DNA of 64,000 nucleotides from Aporhodopirellula rubra. GTDB taxonomy: Bacteria; Planctomycetota; Planctomycetia; Pirellulales; Pirellulaceae. A model generated the notes under the pieces. The model did not search any database and was not told the origin of the DNA. It saw only the letters and a list, made by a program, of their open reading frames with translations. The translations under genes and the position numbers were made by a program. The stretch covers positions 1-64,000 of the forward strand of contig NZ_JACHXU010000021.1 of NCBI RefSeq assembly GCF_014192335.1, in the 5' to 3' direction. Position 1 is the stretch's first letter. Every line of letters begins with the position of its first letter. This document shows positions 46,148-55,051 of the stretch, in pieces.

Positions 46148-46900
46148 CTACCGCGTGTACTTCCTGAGTCGTTCGAGATACAGATGCGATTCGACAAACT
46201 CGCGATGCTCACGATTCGTCATTTCTTCGAGCAACTCGAGCGCCGAGATGTAACTGGCGAGATTGCCGTTGGAGGAAATCATTTTGCCGTCGCGAACGAA
46301 ACTGACTTGGCTGTCGTCTTGCACGACAAGTTCTGGATACGTCTCTTGGAGCAATTCACCTCCACCGATGTACGTCACAATTTTGCGACCATCGGCTACA
46401 CCGGAGGCACCAATCAAGTGAGCACCCGCGCAATTGCTCATCGTGAAGTCGGTGGCGTCGCCCTTTGACTTGACAAACTCCACAATCTCGGCCGACGCGA
46501 CAACCGCCTCCATGTCGTAGGAACTCGAGACAACGAGCACGTTGAGCTCCGGGCAATCGTCAAACGAATAGTCGGGCAGGACACGCAACCCGCTTTCCAT
46601 CGTCACCGGCTGCAATGCCTTTGCGACGGTGACGACATTAAAAAGCTTCTTTCCGTCCTTGGACGGTTTGGAAAAAACGTCGATCGGTGCAGTGACTTCG
46701 GTCATTAAAACGTTGTCAAACAGCAAGACACCGATCGTCGGCAACGACTTGTCAAACCCCGATCGATTGACGCTGTCCTTCACATTCACCGTACACGTCT
46801 CCGCCGACTCAGCCGCGGAATGCTCGGCACAAACAGTGCCCCACGCGGTTCCAAACGAGATCATCACTACGACGCAAGCCAACCAAGTTTTCATTTTCAT
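46148..46900 (-). CDS. Exported DJ-1/PfpI-family protein
   Basis: 250 residues with a signal peptide (WLACVVVMISFGTAWGTVC). The DJ-1/PfpI fold is seen in PTIGVLLFDNVLMTEVTAPI, LNVLVVSSSYDME, and the nucleophile elbow DFTMSNCAGAHLIGASGVAD with the putative reactive Cys in SNCAG. The pattern resembles the GATase1-like transcription-factor/isonitrile-hydratase branch rather than classic proteases. Two Met codons open the gene (46900 and 46894). Export is unusual for this family; role unknown. Confidence 0.87.
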   Translation of the reverse strand: MKMKTWLACVVVMISFGTAWGTVCAEHSAAESAETCTVNVKDSVNRSGFDKSLPTIGVLLFDNVLMTEVTAPIDVFSKPSKDGKKLFNVVTVAKALQPVTMESGLRVLPDYSFDDCPELNVLVVSSSYDMEAVVASAEIVEFVKSKGDATDFTMSNCAGAHLIGASGVADGRKIVTYIGGGELLQETYPELVVQDDSQVSFVRDGKMISSNGNLASYISALELLEEMTNREHREFVESHLYLERLRKYTR

Positions 46901-47216
46901 TCTTCTCTAAGAAACCGCCAAAGGGAACAGAGCGACCCACCGCTCTCATCGACGTCCATTCTCAAAACCAAGTGGACCTTTACCAGATCCACAATCCCCG
47001 AGATCGAGAGAGCCACTTTTTCCTTTCACGATAAGCGTCCCTTCTTAATAACGTCACAAACGGCGTTGGGCTTCGTGCCATCCTACAGGCGCTCGATGCT
47101 CCCTATGTGTTTGGACTTATCGAGGCAGCGTCGCACAAGAGATTGCTGCGCCGTATTGTTCGCAGGCAAACGATCGGCGGATGCAAAAGGCCTGCGTTTT
47201 GCAAGCTTTTTCCGGG

Positions 47217-47272
47217 TAGGTGATACCGAACTCGAACCTAAGAGCTTCACGATGTCGATACTAGCGAGGACG
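47217..47272 (-). pseudogene. Decayed tRNA-Val fragment (3' half)
   Basis: On the minus strand this carries the T-arm, variable loop and anticodon arm of the neighbouring tRNA-Val(GAC): 33 of the first 42 aligned positions agree, including the GATGTC and GAACTCGAA blocks. The D-arm and 5' acceptor half have no counterpart, so no cloverleaf can form. The adjacent downstream sequence also resembles the real tRNA's terminator, with a period of 220 bp. Confidence 0.72.
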
Positions 47273-47402
47273 CCCCAAAACGTCGTTTCCATGGGACTAC
47301 GCAAAGGCCTCGTTTCAGGAAGTTCCCCCGCCGTGTTTCCTGCAGAGAGAGTGAAAACCGGAATACGACGCCGATTCGCCAGCAAGGGAACTTTCGGCGC
47401 AT

Positions 47403-47428
47403 AAAAAAAGCCCGCGTGTTGCGGGCTC
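47403..47428 (-). terminator. Intrinsic terminator after tRNA-Val
   Basis: AGCCCGC (47409-47415), loop GTGTT and GCGGGCT (47421-47427), a perfect 7-bp stem; the A-run at 47403-47409 is a T-run on the minus strand, immediately following the tRNA in its own direction. Confidence 0.9.
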
Positions 47429-47436
47429 TTTTCGAG

Positions 47437-47510
47437 TGGGCGATACAGAACTCGAATCTGTGACCTCCACGATGTCAACGTGGCGCTCTAACCAACTGAG
47501 CTAATCGCCC
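47437..47510 (-). tRNA. tRNA-Val (anticodon GAC)
   Basis: On the minus strand the 74 bases fold as a full cloverleaf: acceptor GGGCGAT/ATCGCCC with discriminator A, D-arm with AGCTCAGTTGGTTAGAGC, anticodon stem CCACG/CGTGG with loop TTGACAT (anticodon GAC), and T-arm ending GATTCGAATC. The 3' CCA is not encoded. Its own intrinsic terminator follows at 47403-47428. Confidence 0.97.
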
Positions 47511-47876
47511 GACTGAGTTGTCAGGTAGCAATGGTCTTCGGACATCGACCTGCGGTCGGTCCAACGAAGCCATTTGTTTGACGGGTGCGTAGTTTGCGTT
47601 GGAAGTGCGGGCGCGTCAAGTGGCCCCAAAACACCGACAAAACCGTTAAAATCTGCTGAATCGCTGTTGACTCACACCCTCATTGAACCGGATACTTTGG
47701 GTAAATTGGGGTTGACGCCGGTTTGAGCCAGCGGATTCACGGTGCTTTCTCGGTCTTTTTCCCGAAACTGCTACGAATCAGCGGCCTTTCGAGCGTGACC
47801 TCAGTTTACGGACTACATTCGAAAAGGGGAATTCCGACGCCATTGTCGGCGAACCTTTTTTCATTTCTTACCTTTT
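47511..47876. other. infC upstream region
   Basis: 366 bases between tRNA-Val and infC. No gene. It probably holds the infC promoter and leader; no ribosomal-protein leader fold could be drawn with confidence. Confidence 0.45.
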
Positions 47877-48443
47877 GTGCCGGAACGCCCCCGGCCGGAG
47901 AAGATTGCTTTAGTGGCATTGGCACGACGAAACGTCCAACCGGAAACTCGCGATGCGACGCGAATCAACCAACAAATTCGTATTACCCCGATCCGTGTGG
48001 TGAGTGAAACGGGCGAACAGCTCGGAATCATTCCAACCGAACAAGCACTCGAAAGGGCCCGCGACGCGGGACTGGATCTTGTCGAAGTCGCCCCCGGCGA
48101 ACGGCCACCGGTCTGCCGAATCATGGATTACGGCAAGTTCAAATACGACAAGAACAAAAAGAAAAACAGCGGTTCTTCGCATACCAAGACGAAGGAAATT
48201 CGCTTGCGTCCTAAAACGGGCGACGAAGACATCCGCACGAAAGTCCGCCAGGCCGAGAAATTCCTCGAGCACAAGGACAAAGTCCAGGTCAGCGTTCTCT
48301 TCCGTGGCCGCGAAATGGCCCACATCGAAGAAGGCCGCAAGGTCATGGAACAGGTCATCGAAATCCTCAGCGAACACGGCAAGGTCGAAACCAAGCCGCA
48401 GCAGCATGGACGCCGAATGATCTGCATGATCGCCCCGAAATGA
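47877..48443 (+). CDS. infC: Translation initiation factor IF-3
   Basis: 188 residues. Both IF-3 domains are present: the N-terminal domain ([40 protein letters not shown]), the linker [15 protein letters not shown] and the C-terminal domain ([40 protein letters not shown]). It blocks premature subunit joining and checks the initiator tRNA. The start is non-AUG: GTG at 47877 gives the longest form, and a start 20-30 codons later is possible since infC commonly uses rare start codons for self-control. The usual partners rpmI and rplT do not follow; 600 bases of non-coding DNA do. Confidence 0.95.
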   Translation: MPERPRPEKIALVALARRNVQPETRDATRINQQIRITPIRVVSETGEQLGIIPTEQALERARDAGLDLVEVAPGERPPVCRIMDYGKFKYDKNKKKNSGSSHTKTKEIRLRPKTGDEDIRTKVRQAEKFLEHKDKVQVSVLFRGREMAHIEEGRKVMEQVIEILSEHGKVETKPQQHGRRMICMIAPK

Positions 48444-49044
48444 CCCCGGGCGAAACAGCCCCTCGGGCAACATGATACCGAGCCGAGACTCTCGGTTACT
48501 CGAACCGGCGGGCTCGTAGGCTGACGATCTCGTTGAGGTGTGCGTCTTTGCAGTGCCTCATCCGTTATGCCGAAATCGGCCCGGAACGTGGGCGAGTGAA
48601 GGAGATAAAATCTCCTTCTCGCTTCCCGGGCTCGTAAACCTCCGGCTCGGGCGGTGCCGCGAAGACGCACTCGCGAAACGACGCTCATCCCCCAATTTCG
48701 CAGCCGATTGCTCAATGCAAACGAAGCCGCAAGCAGCCTCTAACGCTGCGGCCGCGAACCGTTCGTAATGCGGAAAATAGGATCGACTGCATCATCTCGT
48801 TGACGAGGCGGGGCGATCTGTCCGAACACGGCGATCCCGCGTGACCAACCGCGTCAAGTTGACGCACCGTGGAATCCGATGTGATTCCAGGTCATTTCAG
48901 CATTTTTTCGAGAACGACGTCATTTTTCTGTCCGTCGGTGCAACAAAGTTTGCATTAAACGGTTGATCCAGTTTGCTGGTTGCTACAATTACCCGCAGAT
49001 TCACAGTTAGTCGCTCACACGTCCCTTCTGGGGGAGAAAATTTA
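48444..49044. other. Intergenic region downstream of infC
   Basis: 601 bases without a credible gene. It contains several short GC-rich dyads in the first 250 bases (around 48480-48660), of the kind common between planctomycete genes. A ribosome site GGGGGAG (49030-49036) closes the region in front of the gene at 49045. Confidence 0.45.
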
Positions 49045-49410
49045 ATGCTTGGTTTAAAATGGCGTTCGCTCCTTTTGGTTGGCGCAGTCGCATTGACCGC
49101 CACCACCTTCGCATCCTCCTCCGCTGACGCGGGTTGGGGTTATCGATACGGCTACGGGTATCGCCCTGCCGTTGCACCGGTTCGCGTTTACCGACCTGCC
49201 TATGGGTACGCCGTTCCTCGATACGTCGCCCCGGTACGCCGCGTCTATCGCCCCGTCGTCGTAGCACCGGTTGTCGCTCCTGTGGCGGTGTCACCCTACC
49301 GAGCAGGATACGGATCGTATCCGAGCTACGGCTCCTACCGGGCAGGTTACGGCGGGTATGGCGTGAGCGTTAACTTCGGTGTCGCTCCGGTTGGCTATAT
49401 CGGCTACTAA
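49045..49410 (+). CDS. Secreted Gly/Tyr/Pro/Val-rich low-complexity protein
   Basis: 121 residues from ATG 49045 with strong ribosome site GGGGGAG. Signal peptide ends near SSADAGWG. The mature sequence is almost all G, Y, P, V, R and A in loose repeats: YRYGYGYRPAVAPVRVYRP, VYRPVVVAPVVAPVAVS and SYPSYGSYRAGYGGYGV. Such proteins are common in planctomycetes and probably structural in the periplasm or outer layers; none is characterised here. No catalytic motif. Confidence 0.85.
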   Translation: MLGLKWRSLLLVGAVALTATTFASSSADAGWGYRYGYGYRPAVAPVRVYRPAYGYAVPRYVAPVRRVYRPVVVAPVVAPVAVSPYRAGYGSYPSYGSYRAGYGGYGVSVNFGVAPVGYIGY

Positions 49411-49515
49411 GAGCGTCTGCCTCGTTGCCACGGGCCACCGTCGCTAGGCGGTGGAACACGCTCTGGCAAACGTAGATACCTTTCAAAACCTACGTCATTT
49501 GCAGAAACGCTCTAA

Positions 49516-50757
49516 GTGAACGAGTTCGTCGAAACGGTTGTCATCGGTGCCGGCCCCATCGGCATCGAAACGGCGATCGAACTGCAACATCGCGGCATCG
49601 AGACACACGTCTATGATGCCGGTCCCGTGGGCCACACGATCTCTTGGTGGGCCCCCCAAACTCGCTGGTTCAGCAGCAACGACCGCATCGCGATTGCGGG
49701 CGTTCCTTTGCATACGGTCGACCAAGCCAAAGCGAGCCGCGAAGAGTATCTGAACTATCTACGCGGGGTGGTGGATCAATTCCATGTGCCCATCACGACG
49801 TTCCGCCGCGTCGTTTCGATTCGGCCGATAGACGACAGCGCAAACACTGGCTCAAACGATTCGGACACCGGCGGCGGCCTGACAAACGGCGTCGCGGACG
49901 GGCAAACGAAAGCCGAGTCGGCCCTCGCCCCTCGTTGGCGATTGGGAATCAGTCGTCGCGCCGCCGCAACCGATCATGACCCGCCCCCCGATTACTTCCT
50001 CGACACGCACGCGGTGATCCTCGCGATCGGCGGCACCGACTTCCCTAACCGACTCGGGGTACCCGGCGAGGACCTACCGCATGTCGACGGATACCTTCGC
50101 GAGGTGCATCGCTATCACGGTCGCAACGTTTTAATCATCGGTGGCCGCAATAGCGCCGTCGAAGCCGCAATCCGACTTCATCGCGGCGGCGCCAACGTGA
50201 CGCTGTGCTACCACCGCGACCAGTTGCCCGACGATGGAATTAAGTACTGGCTGCGGCCCGAGATCGAAGGGCTGATTCGCAGCGGGTCGGTGCAGGCATT
50301 CTTCCGGTCACGCGTCACTGAGATCACCGAGCACGCCGTTTCGCTGGAAACAACGGACGACGATGGTAAACCCCATCGACGATCGGTCGAGTTCGATGAT
50401 GTCCTGCCATTGATCGGTTATCGCCAGAACACGTCGCTGTTTCGGCAACTTGACATCGTTTCGGACCTACCCTCGGGCGCCCCGCTGTACGACGCCGAGA
50501 CCATGCAAACGCCACGCGCCGGCATCTACGTCGCGGGGACCGCGATCGGAGGAACGCAGAGCAGCCGCTACCAAATCTTCCTTGAAAATTGTCACGATCA
50601 TCCCGCAAAGATCGCCGACCATCTCTGTCGCGAACGATCCTCGCGAGCAGACTCAAAGGGTGCCACACATCAGAGTCACGGAGATCCGGAGCGAGCCAAC
50701 TCGCCGAGGGGCGACCAAGGATTACGCCAGCGGATTGAACTGCAACCGGAGAGTTGA
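49516..50757 (+). CDS. YpdA-like FAD/NAD(P)-dependent oxidoreductase
   Basis: 413 residues from a GTG start. An FAD-binding Rossmann motif opens the protein (VVIGAGPIGIETAIELQHRG) and a second NAD(P) Rossmann lies at about residue 200 (NVLIIGGRNSAVEAAIRLHR). Typical YpdA segments include HTISWWAPQTRWFSSNDRIA and the FAD-site FDDVLPLIGYRQNTSLFRQL followed by AGIYVAGTAIGGTQSSRYQI. YpdA reduces bacillithiol disulfide in Firmicutes; in planctomycetes the natural substrate is unproven. A 65-residue insertion rich in Asp/Gly (DDSANTGSNDSDTGGGL) sits between the first strands. The last ~25 residues look like read-through into repeat DNA. Confidence 0.88.
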   Translation: MNEFVETVVIGAGPIGIETAIELQHRGIETHVYDAGPVGHTISWWAPQTRWFSSNDRIAIAGVPLHTVDQAKASREEYLNYLRGVVDQFHVPITTFRRVVSIRPIDDSANTGSNDSDTGGGLTNGVADGQTKAESALAPRWRLGISRRAAATDHDPPPDYFLDTHAVILAIGGTDFPNRLGVPGEDLPHVDGYLREVHRYHGRNVLIIGGRNSAVEAAIRLHRGGANVTLCYHRDQLPDDGIKYWLRPEIEGLIRSGSVQAFFRSRVTEITEHAVSLETTDDDGKPHRRSVEFDDVLPLIGYRQNTSLFRQLDIVSDLPSGAPLYDAETMQTPRAGIYVAGTAIGGTQSSRYQIFLENCHDHPAKIADHLCRERSSRADSKGATHQSHGDPERANSPRGDQGLRQRIELQPES

Positions 50758-50784
50758 TGGGTTAACGGGTTGATGAGTTAACGT

Positions 50785-51026
50785 GATCGCTTGCTTTAAC
50801 TCACGCACGTATCCCGAAGGGATCGAAGACAATAGCCGAAGGTCGCGTAGCGCCCCCACGGAGAACGAGGCCAAACCACAACTTCTCGACCCCGAATGGG
50901 GCGCAGAAACCAGCGGCGATATTGCTACGACCACCTTCGGGGTCGATTGCGTCGTCGTCACATCGATCCGGCAGTGTTCGCTTCGCTCGACTGCCGGCTA
51001 ATCTCTGAAACGCCTTCGGCGTAGAC
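50785..51026 (+). repeat. Intergenic mosaic repeat, copy 2 (modules Y then X)
   Basis: Module Y (50785-50910) has AAGGGATCGAAGACAATAGC and the CCCC-GAAT-GGGG hairpin. Module X (50964-51026) has CGATCCGGCAGTGTTCG with dyad CCGGCAGT...ACTGCCGG and the loop ACGCC-TTC-GGCGT. The same two modules occur at 34597-34815 in the opposite order. The rest of the gap 50758-51146 holds no gene. Confidence 0.78.
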
Positions 51027-51142
51027 CAGCCCGTCGGTGGTTATCACCATTTCTGAGTCGCAAAGTACTGGCAACGATTGCTGCTCTCGGCGAGAGCGGG
51101 CTACGTGACGATGCTTGGTTCGGCAAGCTGTTCTCGGAAACG

Positions 51143-51187
51143 AAAAAACGCGTCAGCGAGAAGAGACTTCTCACTGACGCGTTTCGT
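51143..51187 (-). terminator. Bidirectional intrinsic terminator between convergent genes
   Basis: A long stem (ACGCGTCAG paired with CTGACGCGT, extended by GAGAAG/CTTCTC with one mismatch) spans 51148-51182. The A-run at 51143-51148 is a T-run for the minus-strand SHD1 gene, which ends at 51230. It could also stop transcription from the plus-strand gene. Confidence 0.88.
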
Positions 51188-51229
51188 ATTGCTAACGTTC
51201 GATCAGAGCGATCGTGATTTCATCGAGGC

Positions 51230-52795
51230 TTATTTAGCCGCCATCGCGATCACGAACATGTCCATGCGATCGGCGATTTTGCGAACATAATCGCTGTCCT
51301 CGTCGCTCAATCGGGTCATTGGCACCGTGCAGGTTTTGCCGTTGGCCTTGAGCAACTTGACGTGATCGTCACCGATCTTGATCAGGCGGCCTTCGGTGCG
51401 GAACGTTCCGGTGTTGTCGACCCAAGTTCGAACTTCGGTTTGATCAATCGCGGTCAGCGAGCGAGCCGATTGTGGCTTCGACACGGTCTTCTGCGGTGCG
51501 GCTTTGGCAACAGGTGCCGGTTGCGGAGTTTCAATTTCGACGGGAGCTTGCCCGAACAGGTCTTCGATTCCGGCGTCACTCGCATCGCTGGCAGGCGGAT
51601 CACCGAACAGGCCATCGATTCCATCAGCCGGAGTTTCTGGCATTTCCGGTTCCGCAGGTGGTTCGCCGAACAGGTCGTCGATTCCGCCCGAGGCGTCATC
51701 CGGTGTCATTTCGCCTTCGGCGGGTGCTCCGAAGAGATCATCGATACTGCTGTCGTTTGCTGGGGCAGCCGGCTCTGCTTCGGCAGGGGCACCGAACAGG
51801 TCATCGATTCCTCCATCGTCGGCAGGCATTGCGGGCTCTTCGACTGCGGAATCGCCGCCGAAGAGATCGTCGATTCCGCCACCATCGGCTGGTGCGGGAT
51901 CGGCTGCGGGCATGTCAGCGCCGCCACCGAACAAGTCATCGACCGATTCGGTCGCAGGTGCTTCCGGTTCGGCGGGCATTTCGAACGGAGCCTCGGCTTC
52001 CTGTGGCTCAGGGTCACTACCGAACAGGTCGTCGACCGAGGGCTCAGGGGCCGGTTCTGGCTCAGGAGTCATCTCAGGTTCGGGAGCGGGCTCAGGTTCA
52101 GGAGCCGGTTCTGGTTCTGGTTCTGGTTCGGGAGCGGGTTCTGGTTCCGGTGCCGGTTCTGGCTCAGCGACTGGCGCGGCAGGTGCGGGCTCGACGGGGG
52201 CCGCGTCGACGACCGGATCGGGAGTCGGCTCGGGAGCGGGTGCGGGCGGAGCCTGTTCAAACGGGCTCGGCTCGCTGGCCTCGTCGTCGCTCATGACCGA
52301 ATCACCGTCGCTGCTGGAGGAATCTTCCGTTGGCGGCTTGGCGGCGGATGTCTTGCCAGCATCGGAATCCAAGCTAGGCGATTCGAAAACTTGGGCGTCT
52401 TCGAGCGAAGGGATCGACGAGTCCATCGGGACGACGGTTTCGTGCGGGATTACGGTTTCGATGGCAACCGATCCGCCACAGCAACCGGCATCCGTCACGG
52501 GTGCCGATTCGATTGCGATCGGTTCGGGGCAACAGATCGGCTCAGGAGTGCAGACGGGCTCTGGGCAGCACACGGGCTCTGGGCAGCAAACTGGCTCAGG
52601 GCAGCACGTAGGCGGCTCGGGGCAGCAGACCGGAGGGGCGGGGCAGGCGGGCTCGGGGCAGCAGGCGGGTGCGGGATCGCAGCCTCGCATGCGTTTGATC
52701 AGCCAACCAGCCGAAACGGGGCCAGCACTGAGGAAAGTGGCCAACGTGACCACGAGGGTCCAACGCATGGCTCGGCGAATTGAACGCTTCATCAT
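51230..52795 (-). CDS. Exported SHD1-domain protein with Cys-Pro-Glu repeats and eight DLFG motifs
   Basis: 521 residues from 52795 ([12 protein letters not shown]), giving a signal peptide ending near PVSAGW. Three parts: (1) about 30-90, repeats of CCPEP/CTPEP (for example [17 protein letters not shown]); (2) about 130-450, a Pro/Glu/Ala/Asp-rich linker with eight near-identical [SG][IV][DE][DG]LFG motifs; (3) a C-terminal SHD1 domain, [20 protein letters not shown] then [22 protein letters not shown]1 is named after yeast Sla1, where it binds NPFxD peptides in endocytosis, and is abundant in planctomycetes. Mature protein is presumably periplasmic. Role unknown; the motif array suggests multivalent binding. 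Confidence 0.87.
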   Translation of the reverse strand: MMKRSIRRAMRWTLVVTLATFLSAGPVSAGWLIKRMRGCDPAPACCPEPACPAPPVCCPEPPTCCPEPVCCPEPVCCPEPVCTPEPICCPEPIAIESAPVTDAGCCGGSVAIETVIPHETVVPMDSSIPSLEDAQVFESPSLDSDAGKTSAAKPPTEDSSSSDGDSVMSDDEASEPSPFEQAPPAPAPEPTPDPVVDAAPVEPAPAAPVAEPEPAPEPEPAPEPEPEPEPAPEPEPAPEPEMTPEPEPAPEPSVDDLFGSDPEPQEAEAPFEMPAEPEAPATESVDDLFGGGADMPAADPAPADGGGIDDLFGGDSAVEEPAMPADDGGIDDLFGAPAEAEPAAPANDSSIDDLFGAPAEGEMTPDDASGGIDDLFGEPPAEPEMPETPADGIDGLFGDPPASDASDAGIEDLFGQAPVEIETPQPAPVAKAAPQKTVSKPQSARSLTAIDQTEVRTWVDNTGTFRTEGRLIKIGDDHVKLLKANGKTCTVPMTRLSDEDSDYVRKIADRMDMFVIAMAAK

Positions 52796-53092
52796 TGTCT
52801 CGGAAGGAGTTGCTAAGGTCAAAAGTAGGCAAATTCGGCACGTTAACTCTGTGTCTTCCCTGACAATACTCACGCATCCTAATTATCAGGCAAGGGGCAA
52901 ACAAGCATCAAATCCTCGGCAGTTCCGCTTGAGCGGGTGAAAATGAAGGAACTAGAACAGATATTCAGTTCGTAGGAAAAGCTTGGATTAGGAGGATTCG
53001 CCTCGTCACCGCGGCCGCTTTCAGTCAAACTAGGGCTGGCGTGCGAAAATGGGTTTCGCCGCCACACCGTCCCCCATCCCACCGTTCTGCCG

Positions 53093-54904
53093 ATGCTGAG
53101 GTTCGTCCAAGGCCTGTTCTCGTCGATGAGCCTGGAACGCAAATGTTTGCTGTTCTTCGGCTCGGCTCTCGTCGTGCTGATGTGCGGGGCGTTCTGCGTC
53201 GTGCTGTTGCTGGCCGACCGATTCGTCAGCATGACGACCCAACAACAGGCTCGAGACGCCGCGGCGACGGAAATGATGCTGCTGCACACCAACGCCATCT
53301 ACAACGAGGACGGCCCCTCCGACGGACAGGATCTCAAACGACAAAAAGTCGAAGCCCTTCGCTCCCAACTGCTCAGCGAAGATATCGAGTTCGACATTCT
53401 CGGCCTCGAAGATCCCCAACCGTTCGACAATCTCGCCCCGCCGAAACCGCCGGCCTCCGAAACCGAACGCCAACTCCTCGAAGAACTCGAACCGCTGTTC
53501 CGTGCCCGGATGGCCAACCGCCTCAGCGAGGACCAACCGGGACTCGCCCAACCGGTGAACCTGGCCGATGACGCCGCGATGAGTCGTATCGGACCGGGCA
53601 ACCGCCCGCTGTTCAAATCGATTGGCCCGGTGCGAGGTCGTTATGTCTATTACGAACCGGTTTTCATCACCCAAGATTGCATCGCCTGCCACACGCCCAC
53701 CGGCGCCACCATCGCACTTTCGCCGGACGTCGATCCCGAAATGCGAGCGGCTCAGTTGCCGTTTCGTGTCAAACGGGTCAGCATGCCGGACGAGAAAATC
53801 CTCAACGACACGACACAGATCCGCGCGACCGTCGTCGCGATGGCCATGCTCATCGTGGCCGTGACACTGTTTGTGCTGCACGCGATCGTCCGCTACCTCG
53901 TGCTGCAACCGCTGCTTCACCTCCGCGACGTCAGCGACGCGATCACGCACGGGGATACCAACCAACGCGCGGTGATCGATACCGAGGATGAGTTCCGCGA
54001 ACTCGCCGATGCGTTCAACCGGATGCTCCGCCACCTCACCGAAACCCAAACTCAACTGCAGAGCGTCAACCGCGAACTCGACGCCCGTGTCGATCAGTTC
54101 GCTCAATTGAACCTGCAACTCTACGAAGCAAACCGATTGAAGACGGACTTCCTGGCCAACATGAGTCATGAGCTGCGCACGCCGCTGAACAGCATCATCG
54201 GGTTCTCCGAGGTGCTGCAGGGAATCGATTCACTCGAAGACAAACAACGCCGTTATGCGACCAATATTCAAAAGAGCGGCCGATTGCTGCTCGAGATGAT
54301 TAACGACATTCTGGATTTGGCAAAAGTCGAAGCGGGCAAGATGGAGGTCCGCCGCAGCGAGTTCAAACTCTCGCGTTTGATCAGCGCCCAGTGCGACATG
54401 ATTCAATCGCTGTCGGAGGACAAGAACATCTCCCTTTCCGTTGACGTACCAGACGAATTGCCTTTGGCCTATCAAGACCCCAACAAGTTTGGCCAGATCA
54501 TCAACAACCTGCTCAGCAACGCGATCAAGTTCACCCCCGAGGGCGGCATGATCACCGTCAAAGTAGTCGACCTGGACGACGGGCGGTTCCGCATGTCGGT
54601 AACCGATACCGGAGTCGGGATCGCCGAAGAAGACCAACCGATCATTTTCCAGAAATTCCGTCAGAGCAAAAAAGTTCTCGACGGCGACGGCCTGACCCGC
54701 GAATTTGCCGGCACAGGCCTCGGGCTTTCGATCGTCAAAGAACTCGCGATTCTGCTCGGTGGCGAAATTGACTTCCAGAGCGAATTGGGACGCGGCAGCA
54801 CGTTCTGGGTGACCTTGCCGTATCGACTCGGCGAACAGGAATACGACGACTCCCCGATTGCCGGATCGACCATGACGGTCAACCCGATCGCGGCGATGAA
54901 CTGA
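53093..54904 (+). CDS. Sensor histidine kinase with haem-binding (CxxCH) DUF3365-like periplasmic domain
   Basis: 603 residues. TM1 at about 18-40 (CLLFFGSALVVLMCGAFCVV), a periplasmic domain to about 245 with VFITQDCIACHTPTGA (haem c motif Cys196, Cys199, His200), typical of Tll0287/DUF3365 sensors. TM2 follows at about 248-268 (VVAMAMLIVAVTLFVLHAIV). A HAMP segment is next (LLHLRDVSDAITHGDT), then a coiled-coil region, HisKA with His359 in NMSHELRTPLNSII, and HATPase_c (IINNLLSNAIKFTPEGG, DTGVGIAEEDQPIIF, FAGTGLGLSIVKELA). No response regulator gene is adjacent, so it is an orphan kinase. Likely senses redox state, oxygen or NO through haem. Confidence 0.93.
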   Translation: MLRFVQGLFSSMSLERKCLLFFGSALVVLMCGAFCVVLLLADRFVSMTTQQQARDAAATEMMLLHTNAIYNEDGPSDGQDLKRQKVEALRSQLLSEDIEFDILGLEDPQPFDNLAPPKPPASETERQLLEELEPLFRARMANRLSEDQPGLAQPVNLADDAAMSRIGPGNRPLFKSIGPVRGRYVYYEPVFITQDCIACHTPTGATIALSPDVDPEMRAAQLPFRVKRVSMPDEKILNDTTQIRATVVAMAMLIVAVTLFVLHAIVRYLVLQPLLHLRDVSDAITHGDTNQRAVIDTEDEFRELADAFNRMLRHLTETQTQLQSVNRELDARVDQFAQLNLQLYEANRLKTDFLANMSHELRTPLNSIIGFSEVLQGIDSLEDKQRRYATNIQKSGRLLLEMINDILDLAKVEAGKMEVRRSEFKLSRLISAQCDMIQSLSEDKNISLSVDVPDELPLAYQDPNKFGQIINNLLSNAIKFTPEGGMITVKVVDLDDGRFRMSVTDTGVGIAEEDQPIIFQKFRQSKKVLDGDGLTREFAGTGLGLSIVKELAILLGGEIDFQSELGRGSTFWVTLPYRLGEQEYDDSPIAGSTMTVNPIAAMN

Positions 54905-55051
54905 ACCTTCGAATCAAACCTCTCAATCGAAAATCCTCGTGTTTTCCCGATCCAATTTCCATCCCGATTGTCTGTGTGATTGCCAGGCCCGGTCGGCTGG
55001 CGTAAAAGTGTTTACTCTTCTCTTCTCCTCCCAAAACGAGAATCCAACTGC

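Larger units (their letters stand above)
46901..47436. other. Intergenic region with terminator and decayed tRNA fragment
   Basis: 536 bases between the DJ-1 gene and tRNA-Val. It holds the tRNA-Val remnant at 47217-47272 and the intrinsic terminator of the real tRNA at 47403-47428. A weaker copy of that terminator lies at 47184-47214. No protein gene is credible. Confidence 0.7.

Noticed and set aside
48960-48990. TTGATC...TACAAT promoter before the Gly/Tyr-rich gene
   Set aside because: Spacing is only 15 bases and the -35 match is partial; too weak to call.
51362-52940. 473- and 478-residue plus-strand ORFs
   Set aside because: Antisense to the SHD1 protein; its repetitive Glu/Pro/Ser codons keep the opposite frames open, giving Gly/Ser- and Phe/Gly-rich nonsense.
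53030-54169. 379-residue minus ORF
   Set aside because: Shadow of the histidine kinase gene; no ribosome site.
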